A stretch of DNA of 24,604 bases from an uncultured Clostridia bacterium. GTDB lineage: Bacteria > Bacillota > Clostridia > Christensenellales > UBA1242. Position numbers and translations under genes: made by a program. Location: contig CANQCE010000005.1 of assembly GCA_947589655.1 (NCBI GenBank), positions 1 through 24,604 of the forward strand. The letters are read 5' to 3'. Below, one piece after another: positions 13,591 to 20,534 of the stretch. The notes under the pieces were generated by a model. The model saw nothing but the letters and a program-made list of their open reading frames with translations. It was not told where the DNA came from and did no database searches. Each line of letters begins with the position of its first letter. Positions within the stretch are counted from its first letter, which is position 1.

Positions 13591-14792
13591 TTTGTTTTTT
13601 CAGTTGTTTTAGCGTTAGTTGTTGGAATTTTTGTTTGTTCTGTTAAAGAGGTTGCCATTTTTGCTTTATCTCTCTGCCTATCCGTTTTGCCTTTTACGGC
13701 AGAATTTTCAGTTTTATCTTTCTCTCCTTTTGGATATTTCACACTGTCTGGCGCTTTGGATTTTTCTCGCACCATTTTAACAAAATTTTGTGGGTCAACA
13801 ACCATGTCCTTTGTGGCAGATGCAATAAAAATATCCTTTAATTGCTTTGCAGTAAGGTCTGGCGCGATTTGCTGCCCAATTGCCAAAAGCCCCACGGCAT
13901 ATGGAATACCCCAAGACAAACCTCCTTTGCCGCAATAAGTGTAGCCATCTTCTGTTTTCCCATCATGAGTTTCTTTTGTGGCAATTGTTCTGTAAGAGGT
14001 TGGAACAGAAACTTTTTTCTCTCGCAAAAGTTTTTCTTTTAAAACAGATGTTTTGCGCTTTAATGGACTCCAATCAGGCCAGCGTTTTACGAAATCGTGC
14101 GTTTTCCTATCTATGTAACCTGCATTAACAAAGCCTTTCTTTCCACACTGAACAACCACAATCCCATTTTGTTCTGCAAGTTCAACTGCCTTTTCCCAAC
14201 TTTTGCCATTTATAAACAATTTACTTTCTGGAGTGGCGGACACAGAAACAAATTTTATTTTATCTTTTTCCGACAGCTTTTTGTTTTCTTCTATTATCCA
14301 AAGTAAGGCGTTTGCAAATACTTTTGCATCAGCCTGTAACTTTTCCCCTACACGAGACGATGTGTCTCCGGCAAAATACAGTTTTGCATCTGGGGCAACA
14401 CCAATGTTTTTGCCTACAAGCAAACTTGCAACAGCCGGCCCGTGGTAACTTGAGCTAAATTTATTGTAAAATTCGGAAATATGCCCAGCATCAAAAGTTT
14501 TATATGCTGCAATTTGCTCTGCATATTCAGCGTGCGGCAAAATGGGCTGGTCTATAATCGCCACATTTACACCCTTGCCAGTTAAACCTTGTTTATGGAG
14601 TTCATCAATCCCCATTGGTGGAACTTTTGCATCTTCCAAAACCTGCATAGGCACACCTTTGTGTTTAAATGGCGTGTTTGTATCATAATCTAAACTTTGC
14701 AAAAGGTCTAGGTCATCCACTTCAACAGGCCCATCAATTCTGTTTCTTTTTAAAATAAACCCACGACAATCTTCAAATGGTTTTGGTCTCAC
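13587..14792 (-). CDS. Subtilisin-like serine protease (S8), no signal peptide
   Basis: 401 residues from GTG 14792 (AAGGGGG 4 nt upstream). The triad is visible: Asp81 in VNVAIIDQP, His117 in SSYHGPAVASLLVG followed by GVAPDAKLYF, and Ser292 in GKGGLSWGIPYAVGLLA. The last has LSW in place of the usual TSM. The position of the oxyanion Asn (AGN-x-G in subtilisin) appears as CGKKG, so that residue seems changed; catalytic competence is uncertain. There is no signal peptide or transmembrane segment, so it is predicted to act inside the cell or in the spore compartment. The last 60 or so residues are a low-complexity Lys/Thr/Ser tail. It is separated from the YugP-like gene by a terminator. Confidence 0.85.
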   Translation of the reverse strand: MRPKPFEDCRGFILKRNRIDGPVEVDDLDLLQSLDYDTNTPFKHKGVPMQVLEDAKVPPMGIDELHKQGLTGKGVNVAIIDQPILPHAEYAEQIAAYKTFDAGHISEFYNKFSSSYHGPAVASLLVGKNIGVAPDAKLYFAGDTSSRVGEKLQADAKVFANALLWIIEENKKLSEKDKIKFVSVSATPESKLFINGKSWEKAVELAEQNGIVVVQCGKKGFVNAGYIDRKTHDFVKRWPDWSPLKRKTSVLKEKLLREKKVSVPTSYRTIATKETHDGKTEDGYTYCGKGGLSWGIPYAVGLLAIGQQIAPDLTAKQLKDIFIASATKDMVVDPQNFVKMVREKSKAPDSVKYPKGEKDKTENSAVKGKTDRQRDKAKMATSLTEQTKIPTTNAKTTEKTK

Positions 14793-14841
14793 ATTGCCCC
14801 CTTATATTTTAATATTATCATAAAACCCACCCCTTGTCAAT

Positions 14842-14873
14842 AAAAAAAATCGGAAGGTCAATTTCCGATTTTC
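14842..14873. terminator. Terminator of the YugP-like operon
   Basis: AAAATCGGAA and TTCCGATTTT arms around a 6-7 nt loop, with a T-run on the - strand side. It ends the two-gene membrane-protein operon upstream. Confidence 0.85.
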
Positions 14874-14888
14874 TTTGCTTAAACAGTT

Positions 14889-15674
14889 TTACTTGTTTTT
14901 GTTGCGAACGATAATTTTGCAAACAAATTGAATGATTCGCCAAATGATATACAAAAGTTCTGAGATAAAATCGAGAACATAATTTATCATGTAAGCGCGG
15001 AACAAATCTTGTGCTTTTTCAAGTTCGCTTTCTGTAAGCAAGTTGACTTTTTTAATAAATTCAAGTGCCTGTTTGTTGGCTTTTTTCTCGATTGGAATGT
15101 TTAAGCAGACCACAATGAAAGATGCTAGATAAATAACAATTGCAATGGCAGAGAGTATCACGGTGAACACGCCAAGTTCTTTGTATGCCAAAAAGTCTAT
15201 TAACAGACCAATGATAACAAGTGGCAAAACCGCAAATGGTGCAAAATAACTAAGACCCATAAGCACCGAGCGCACTTTAATTTTTTTGTCGCCTTGATGG
15301 TCGCGATAAGCAATTGCAACCTTTTGTGAAGCCACAGCTACGGCTGCAAGGCTTTTGTTATTGTAAATTTTTCTTCTTAGCCTAATTTTCTTTTTGAAAG
15401 GACTGTAACTGTTGCCCAAAAACAGAGTTGCCCAAAAACCGCATTTAACAACGGTGACATCGTTAATTCCAAGCCCCTGCAACATCTTTTCGGCAACTTC
15501 TTTTCCAGTTAATTTTGCCGCCGTTTCCTGGTTTTGATAGCGCAGATATTTAAACCCTAAAACCCATTTCCAAATTGCTGCAAAAATTGCCACCGCCGCA
15601 AAAATGCCAATAAACACTGCAACAACAATTAATGCCCACATGTATCCTTGAAACATTTCCTGTAATTCGTTCAT
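14889..15674 (-). CDS. YugP-like membrane protein lacking the metalloprotease motif
   Basis: The 261-residue product aligns along its length with YugP-type zinc membrane peptidases. It has an N-terminal helix (about 13-38), TGKEVAEKMLQGLGINDVTV, IRLRRKIYNNKSLAAVAVA, two central helices, IPIEKKANKQALEFI, and a C-terminal hydrophobic region. Where the family has AAHEVGHAIQ, this protein has ASQKVAIAYR (115-124): both His and the Glu are gone. It is therefore probably a pseudoenzyme. ATG 15674 overlaps the upstream stop by 4 nt (ATGA), and AAGGAGG lies just before, so the two genes are coupled. Confidence 0.75.
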   Translation of the reverse strand: MNELQEMFQGYMWALIVVAVFIGIFAAVAIFAAIWKWVLGFKYLRYQNQETAAKLTGKEVAEKMLQGLGINDVTVVKCGFWATLFLGNSYSPFKKKIRLRRKIYNNKSLAAVAVASQKVAIAYRDHQGDKKIKVRSVLMGLSYFAPFAVLPLVIIGLLIDFLAYKELGVFTVILSAIAIVIYLASFIVVCLNIPIEKKANKQALEFIKKVNLLTESELEKAQDLFRAYMINYVLDFISELLYIIWRIIQFVCKIIVRNKNK

Positions 15675-16339
15675 TTGTTATTTCCTCCTTCATTTTCTGA
15701 ACTTTCGCTTAATTTAGAAAAATCAATTCCGCCTTGTGCTTCGGGCCCCTGCCCCATTTGCTTCAAATATTCATCTTTGCGTTTGTAATACGTTTTCTCT
15801 CTGTGCCTTATCAGTGCAAGGTCAATAATTTTAAAGATGATTGCAAACACAATTGCCGCGAATGTTATATAGAAAAGGGTTGACGCATCTTCCGCACCGC
15901 CGGTCCCTAAAAGAATCCCTCCGAAAATTAAAATTAAAAAGTCAAAAACCAAGGAAGTGACTACAAGCCCATTTAAATTTTTGCGGTCGCTTTTAAACGA
16001 AGAAATTGTTGTGATAAACCCAAACACCAAAAACAAAACCGCCCCAACTGCCATAACAAAGAAGAAACAAATCACAAATGGCCAGAAGAAAAAGTTTAAC
16101 AAACCTTCAATGGATGACGTAATGCTGTTTGTATAGTTGGTGAACATCATAATTATTTCAGCAAAGACCAAAAGCCCAATGCCAATATCCAAAAGTCCGC
16201 CCAAAAAGGTAAAAATTTTCAGCCCAAACTTTCTTTTTGGTGGCTTTGGCGCAGATTGAACCTGCACCGTTCTTTCTGGCTGCACCTCGGTTTTTTGCTT
16301 CTTTTTTTTGTCTATTATTGGCGAGAATTTTTCTTCCAT
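15671..16339 (-). CDS. Four-helix integral membrane protein, unrecognised
   Basis: The 222-residue product starts with a Lys/Gln/Pro-rich cytoplasmic stretch (1-38). Four hydrophobic segments follow at about 42-66, 82-115, 126-150 and 157-177. The end is a charged tail with Gln/Gly/Ser/Asn. I recognise no family. Its stop overlaps the start of the YugP-like gene (ATGA), so the pair is likely to act as a unit. No ribosome binding site precedes ATG 16339. A promoter (TTGAAA, 16 nt, TATATT at 16354-16349) would place the transcript start almost at the ATG, suggesting a leaderless message. Confidence 0.75.
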   Translation of the reverse strand: MEEKFSPIIDKKKKQKTEVQPERTVQVQSAPKPPKRKFGLKIFTFLGGLLDIGIGLLVFAEIIMMFTNYTNSITSSIEGLLNFFFWPFVICFFFVMAVGAVLFLVFGFITTISSFKSDRKNLNGLVVTSLVFDFLILIFGGILLGTGGAEDASTLFYITFAAIVFAIIFKIIDLALIRHREKTYYKRKDEYLKQMGQGPEAQGGIDFSKLSESSENEGGNNK

Positions 16340-16348
16340 TTCAATTTC

Positions 16349-16376
16349 AATATATCATAAAAATTATTATTTTCAA
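16349..16376 (-). promoter_or_regulatory. Candidate promoter of the membrane-protein pair
   Basis: On the - strand, TTGAAA (16376-16371), a 16-nt spacer and TATATT (16354-16349). Only 9 nt separate the -10 box from the start codon. Confidence 0.5.
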
Positions 16377-16421
16377 AACAATTTAATCAAATAATTTGAA
16401 AATTTTGTTGTATTTTGCATT

Positions 16422-16448
16422 AAAAAAAGTGCAAAAAGCACTCTTTTT
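16422..16448. terminator. Terminator of tilS
   Basis: On the - strand, AAAAAGAGTGC, a T5 loop and GCAC followed by a T7 run, 38-64 nt after the tilS stop codon. Confidence 0.8.
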
Positions 16449-16485
16449 AAATTTTGTATTTTGTTTTGCAGCTAAGTTAAGGCCG

Positions 16486-17817
16486 TTATTCCTTCTCAAC
16501 CATAAGGCGATAAACGGTTGGAACATCTCCGTCAACTTTAACCTTTTCACTTATTTCCACGCCAGCAATAACATAAACCTCATTGCCGCTGGCTAAAACA
16601 GGAATAAAATCTCTAACACGCACAGGTATTTTTTTGTCAATTAAAAATGATTTCAATTTTTTTGTTCCGCCGCCAAATTTTTCAAACACATCGCCATCCT
16701 CACGGTAGCGCCATCTTGCATCCTTTGGAACTTTTCTTTGGTCAAAGAACAAGGCCTCTGAGTTCATCTTTTTAACGCTTACACGGTTGATAACAACTTT
16801 GCCGTATCCTTTGGCATTAAATTCGCCAACAGCAAGTGCTTTTGAAAGGCTTGGCTTTTCAACATGGTTGTTCACAAAGGTCAAATAGTCATATTCTTTG
16901 CTCACAACAACATCAAACGGCAGTTTTATCTTTCGCCCATTTTCGCCAAAAGCCAAATCTTTAAGCATTTCAATATGTTTTCTTTCAATATCTTTCTTCA
17001 CGCCGATAAGCGACATAACCTGAAAAATAACTCTGCTATAAATTGCACTGCTGGAATTAAAATAACTGCAAGGCATTTGCACAATTTTGTTGTCCACAAT
17101 AAGTCCATTTGTGTCCACCATGGCCTTGATGCAATCGTCATCGTCACAAACGGCCTTGGCAAAATTGTTGATTGCCTCAACTGCGTTTGGCCATTTTTTT
17201 AGAACTTCCTTCATTACCACATTGCGAATAAAATTCCTGGCATATGAATTATCCGAATTTGTGCAATCGTCAACAAAATCTATTCCATTAATGGAAGCAT
17301 AATCTGCAATTTCATCTTTGGAAACTGGCAGCATTGGCCTTATGTAAATGTTGTCACGAATAGGTTCCATGCCCCTTGCCCCAGCCAGACCGCTGCCGCG
17401 GAAAATATGCATTAAAATGGTCTCCGCTTGGTCACTTTGATGATGAGCCAAGGCAATTTTGTCCACAATATCCTTTTTTATAAGTGCTTCAAACACGCCA
17501 TATCTGCCTTCACGTGCAGCGGTTTCCACACTTAAATGCCTGTCTTTTGCAATTTTGTTGGCATCTATAGAAAATTTGTAAACTCTCACACCCATCTCTT
17601 TGCACTTTTCAACCACAAAACGAGCATCGTCAGCACTTTCCTCCCTAATGCCGTGGTCCACATGAATTGCAACAACATCAATGTCCAACGCCTGCTTGTT
17701 GGCGTTCAAAAAATGAAGCAAACACATGCTGTCAATTCCGCCGCTAACACCAACCCCAATAACTTCGCCAGGCTTTATAAGTTGTTTTTCTTTAATAAAA
17801 TCCAAAATTTTTTCCAT
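16486..17817 (-). CDS. tilS: tRNA(Ile)-lysidine synthetase
   Basis: TilS converts C34 of the CAU-anticodon tRNA-Ile to lysidine, which is essential for AUA decoding. The 443-residue product has the PP-loop SGGIDS (25-30), the ALAHHQSDQAETILMHIFRGSG segment, GARGM, and RPMLPVSKDEI with a long C-terminal region (WRYREDGDVFEKFGGGTKKLKSFLIDKKIP) typical of full-length TilS. ATG 17817 has GGGGATG upstream; a longer open frame adds unrelated residues across the promoter. TTGTTT (17870-17865), a 17-nt spacer and TATAAT (17847-17842) make a good promoter. It is monocistronic here. Confidence 0.95.
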   Translation of the reverse strand: MEKILDFIKEKQLIKPGEVIGVGVSGGIDSMCLLHFLNANKQALDIDVVAIHVDHGIREESADDARFVVEKCKEMGVRVYKFSIDANKIAKDRHLSVETAAREGRYGVFEALIKKDIVDKIALAHHQSDQAETILMHIFRGSGLAGARGMEPIRDNIYIRPMLPVSKDEIADYASINGIDFVDDCTNSDNSYARNFIRNVVMKEVLKKWPNAVEAINNFAKAVCDDDDCIKAMVDTNGLIVDNKIVQMPCSYFNSSSAIYSRVIFQVMSLIGVKKDIERKHIEMLKDLAFGENGRKIKLPFDVVVSKEYDYLTFVNNHVEKPSLSKALAVGEFNAKGYGKVVINRVSVKKMNSEALFFDQRKVPKDARWRYREDGDVFEKFGGGTKKLKSFLIDKKIPVRVRDFIPVLASGNEVYVIAGVEISEKVKVDGDVPTVYRLMVEKE

Positions 17818-17841
17818 TGCACATCCCCTTAAATTAATCCT

Positions 17842-17870
17842 ATTATACACCACAAGTTTTATAAAAACAA
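17842..17870 (-). promoter_or_regulatory. Promoter of tilS
   Basis: On the - strand, TTGTTT, a 17-nt spacer and TATAAT, 24 nt before the start codon. Confidence 0.7.
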
Positions 17871-17976
17871 TAACTTTTAGCAAAAAAGTGCATTTTTTTG
17901 CGTTTTTTCTTCATTTTTTTTGCCATTTTTTATGTTTTTGCAAATTTGATTAAGTTTTTAAATTTAAAATGCCTGC

Positions 17977-18038
17977 GAACAATAAAAAACGGCTCAATAA
18001 TAAATTTTTAAAATTTGCTTGACAATACCCCCCCCGCT
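17977..18038 (+). repeat. Direct repeat 1 ending in TTGACA + poly-C (C8)
   Basis: GAACAATAAAAAACGGCT ... AATTTTTAAAATTTGC, TTGACA (18019-18024), then C8 (18028-18035) and GCT. The same sequence recurs at 18207-18280. No -10 box is found at the right distance here, so this copy may not be a promoter. Confidence 0.7.
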
Positions 18039-18206
18039 TTGCGAAAAGCTGCACTGAAACTCGGCTTGCTATCCGCAAGCGCTCGACGGACGTTTGCTTT
18101 TCGCTGCTTTGCGCCGAATGCAAACCGCACTCCGTTGGCGGTTTGGCGCAATCGCTCTTGCGAAGTTATGCTCTGTAGGTGGCTTCGATGTTCTTTGCGG
18201 TGGGGT
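18039..18206. other. GC-rich island between poly-C direct repeats
   Basis: About 168 nt that are clearly richer in G+C than the flanking A/T DNA, enclosed by the two direct repeats. It contains inverted repeats such as GCGAAAAGC (18041-18049) with GCTTTTCGC near 18095-18105, and AAACCGC / GCGGTTT around 18120-18145. An open frame of 66 codons runs through it but has no ribosome binding site and an Arg/Cys/Leu-rich composition, so I do not call it a gene. It may be a structured RNA or an inserted element. Confidence 0.35.
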
Positions 18207-18285
18207 GAACAATAAAAAATGGCTTTTTAAAAAAAATAATAAATTTTTAAAATTTGCTTGACAAGAATCCCCCCCCCGCTAAAAT
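18207..18285 (+). promoter_or_regulatory. Promoter with a C9 tract as spacer, candidate phase-variable promoter
   Basis: Second copy of the direct repeat. TTGACA (18258-18263) and TAAAAT (18280-18285) are separated by 16 nt, nine of which are C (18269-18277). A tenth C would give the optimal 17-nt spacer. Change in tract length would change promoter strength, as known for poly-C/poly-G promoters of Bordetella fimbriae and Neisseria porA. The next gene on this strand is surface protein 3, about 410 nt downstream; the leader would include a TTGTAAG/CTTACAA pair, a GCAGCC/GGCTGC hairpin (about 18373-18388) and repeat D. Confidence 0.6.
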
Positions 18286-18414
18286 AGTTTTTGTAAGACG
18301 GCTTTATTTAATATTTAAGCATTATTATTTACAACTTACAAACTCTATCAACATAAAGTGGAAGGAGTTAACGCAGCCTTACGGCTGCTTACATTGACAG
18401 ACCTACGAACTCAA

Positions 18415-18680
18415 AAATTAATTTTCAATTTTTCAAGGAAAGAACTACGTTCGCTCTGGAAAATTGAAAATCACAAACAGTGAAGGGAGATTGGGACGGG
18501 GAAACGAACTTTTAGGCGTTAGGAATTGGGGCCCCCGAAAGTGCTTGTCACTTTTGGGGAGAGGAACAAACAAGCGTTAAAGCGATACTTTTTGACCCTT
18601 TGGGGCAAAAATGAGCAAAGAGCGTAGTTTGTGACGATTCCGTGTCGCCGTTAAAAAAGTTTGTTGCCTCCCCAGAAATT
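18415..18680 (+). repeat. Mosaic intergenic repeat, copy D (leader of surface protein 3)
   Basis: Collinear with copy C in the opposite orientation. The A/T hairpin has arms 18421-18434 and 18459-18471 and a 24-nt loop containing GAACTACGTTCG. The GAAACGAACTTTTAGGCGTTAG-like block is at about 18499-18522 and the CCCC/GGGG hairpin at 18533-18559. AACAAACAAGCGTTAAAGCG, TTTTTGACCCTTTGGGGCAA and a GTTAAAAAAGTTTGTTGCC-CCCC end follow. It ends about 15 nt before the surface protein 3 start codon, as copy C does before protein 2. Confidence 0.8.
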
Positions 18681-18694
18681 TTGGAGGAATAAAC

Positions 18695-20161
18695 ATGACA
18701 ACAAAACGAAAACTTTGGACAAGTATTGGCGCGTTGGCGCTGGTTATGATTGTTGCGGCAACATCGGTGGGCATCACCATTGCTGCATTGCAGGCAAAAG
18801 TGAGCAGCGGATTTAGCATAAGTTACACCGCCAAAAATGTATCTGCCAGAATTAAAGGCACATACATTACAAAAGACGGCGAAGATGAACAAAGCCTAGG
18901 TGATGATTTGATTTTTAACGGAGACGAAGAACAAGATACAACAAAATCGTTTGACGAAACTAAAAAGCCTAATGTTACAATAAACAACCCTAACACAGAC
19001 TATTTAGAAATGCACTTTACCATTGAAAACACTGGCGAAAATGGATTTGGCGTGACGCTTACCCTCACAGGGCTAGAAGATAGCAACTTTAATGTCAAAT
19101 ATTCATCTTCCTATCGGACAAGTTCAGAAGCTGCTTCTTTTAATTGCACAAAAGCGAATGTAAAAAACAATCTATATGTAACTGCAAAAGGCTCTGACAG
19201 CGAGATACTTGACATTGGCGTAAAAATTTCTATTAAGGATAACAATCTTACCTCCTCTGCAAATGGCAATTTCAATTTCGTGTTGGATGGATTGAAGGAA
19301 GAACCAAAATACTCCACATTGTTTCCTGGTGGCATCCTGTTTTTGGCCTGGAGGAAAGCTCAGTCAATTACCTTTGGAAATCTCACAGGCGAAAATGAAT
19401 TTTTAGTGAATGGAGAGAACAAAATCGCCAATTATTCTTCGGTTAATAGTGTTTCTGCAGATGAACATACAAAATGTTATACTGTTAAAAATGAAACTGG
19501 AGAAGATGCATATATCTTGGCGGAGAAGGGTTATATAATCTCTTTAAATGAAAATTGTTCGGGGATGTTTATGAACTCTCCTGCACAGACAATCGTTGGG
19601 CTAGATTTAATAGACACATCCAAAGTCACAAATATAAATTGTATGTTTTGTGGTTGCTCAAATCTTCAAAGCATTAGCGGAATAGAAAATTGGGATGTAT
19701 CACATGTGACGCAAATATTTGGTTCTGCTTCCGGTTACAATGGAAGTCCGTTTACTGGCTGCACAGCGTTGGAGAACTTAGATTTAAGCGGATGGGATAT
19801 TTCGGGCATCACTACTACTCTAGGGTACGAGTCCTCGGATAGCAGTTCTTCAAAGTACCTTGGCATATTCAGCGGACTAACTTCTCTTAAAACTTTAGAC
19901 ATAAGTGGATGGGACACTTCAAATGTGACATCAATGATTTATATGTTTGGCGGCTGCATAAACCTTAAAACAGTATATGTAGGAGACGGCTGGGATACTA
20001 GCAATGTAAAGTTCGGCTTATATATGTTCTATAATTGTCGAAGTCTTGTTGGACAAGATGGAACAAAATGTGCAGGTGGTGGTAGAGATACTGACCTAGA
20101 CTATGCTCGCGTGGACAATCTCCCAGATGAGCCCGGATATTTCACTTACAAAGCCGCATAA
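18695..20161 (+). CDS. Surface protein 3, DUF285/BspA-like repeats
   Basis: 488 residues from ATG 18695 (TTGGAGGAATAAAC upstream). A basic start and hydrophobic segment (about 8-31) precede SSGFSISYTAKNVSARIKGTY, nearly the same as in protein 1. A first domain (about 30-200) has the same YLEMHFTIENTGENG pattern as protein 1. From about 300 on come DUF285-type repeats, a BspA-like leucine-rich family: LDLSGWDISG, LDISGWDTSNVTSMIYMFGGC, VYVGDGWDTSNV, and YMFYNCRSLVG. The closing YARVDNLPDEPGYFTY is typical of this family in gut Firmicutes. Such proteins are usually displayed on the surface for adhesion or host interaction. No LPxTG motif is seen. The frame is intact with no homopolymer; regulation may occur at the poly-C promoter upstream. 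Confidence 0.85.
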   Translation: MTTKRKLWTSIGALALVMIVAATSVGITIAALQAKVSSGFSISYTAKNVSARIKGTYITKDGEDEQSLGDDLIFNGDEEQDTTKSFDETKKPNVTINNPNTDYLEMHFTIENTGENGFGVTLTLTGLEDSNFNVKYSSSYRTSSEAASFNCTKANVKNNLYVTAKGSDSEILDIGVKISIKDNNLTSSANGNFNFVLDGLKEEPKYSTLFPGGILFLAWRKAQSITFGNLTGENEFLVNGENKIANYSSVNSVSADEHTKCYTVKNETGEDAYILAEKGYIISLNENCSGMFMNSPAQTIVGLDLIDTSKVTNINCMFCGCSNLQSISGIENWDVSHVTQIFGSASGYNGSPFTGCTALENLDLSGWDISGITTTLGYESSDSSSSKYLGIFSGLTSLKTLDISGWDTSNVTSMIYMFGGCINLKTVYVGDGWDTSNVKFGLYMFYNCRSLVGQDGTKCAGGGRDTDLDYARVDNLPDEPGYFTYKAA

Positions 20162-20213
20162 AGATATAAAAAAATAAAAATTAAAATTTTTACTGAAAAC
20201 AAACAAAAAACAC

Positions 20214-20246
20214 AAAAAAGTTGGGCAACAAAACCCAACTTTTTTT
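20214..20246 (+). terminator. Terminator of surface protein 3
   Basis: AAAAAAGTTGGG, a short loop and CCCAACTTTTTT form a strong hairpin with a T-run, about 50 nt after the stop codon. Confidence 0.9.
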
Positions 20247-20260
20247 GACCTACCCCCCCC
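20245..20260 (+). repeat. TTGACC + poly-C (C8) tract
   Basis: TTGACC (20245-20250), TA and eight C (20253-20260). It resembles the two TTGACA + poly-C sites at 18019 and 18258, but no -10 box follows at 16-18 nt. It stands between the surface protein 3 terminator and repeat E. Confidence 0.6.
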
Positions 20261-20274
20261 TCACTTCAAAGCCT

Positions 20275-20534
20275 CTTGCAAAGCTATGCTTATTCTCGCA
20301 TCTCTAAACCGCCAAAAAATTCTTGGAAGCGTAGAACTGCGTTCGGCGACAAGAATTTTTTGGCACTTTGGCCGAACAAAGACGGACAATCCCCTGATAC
20401 TTAGGCGAAAGGGGGCCCGCGGTGGGAAACGAATTTTAGCGGTTAGACTTTGCCTTGCAAAGTCGTGTCCGCGTCACGGGGTCCCCAAAAGTGCTTGACA
20501 CTTTTGGGGCTTAAATTCTAGTTGCCCCCGCGAG
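20275..20534 (+). repeat. Mosaic intergenic repeat, copy E
   Basis: Fills most of the 373-nt gap between surface protein 3 and the sigG stop codon. A 15-bp perfect stem (GCCAAAAAATTCTTG, 20311-20325, with its complement 20350-20364) encloses a 24-nt loop containing GAACTGCGTTCG, as in copies C and D but with a different stem sequence. AGGCGAAAGGGGGCCCG and the GAAACGAATTTTAGCGGTTAG block (about 20402-20449) match copy A. A CCCC/GGGG hairpin lies at 20483-20509. The end TTCTAGTTGCCCCCGCGA touches the sigG stop, exactly as copy A touches priA. No gene is seen. Confidence 0.75.

Noticed and set aside
18015..18215. 66-codon open frame across the GC-rich island
   Set aside because: No ribosome binding site, starts inside the poly-C repeat, Arg/Cys/Leu-rich composition; better explained as non-coding structured DNA.
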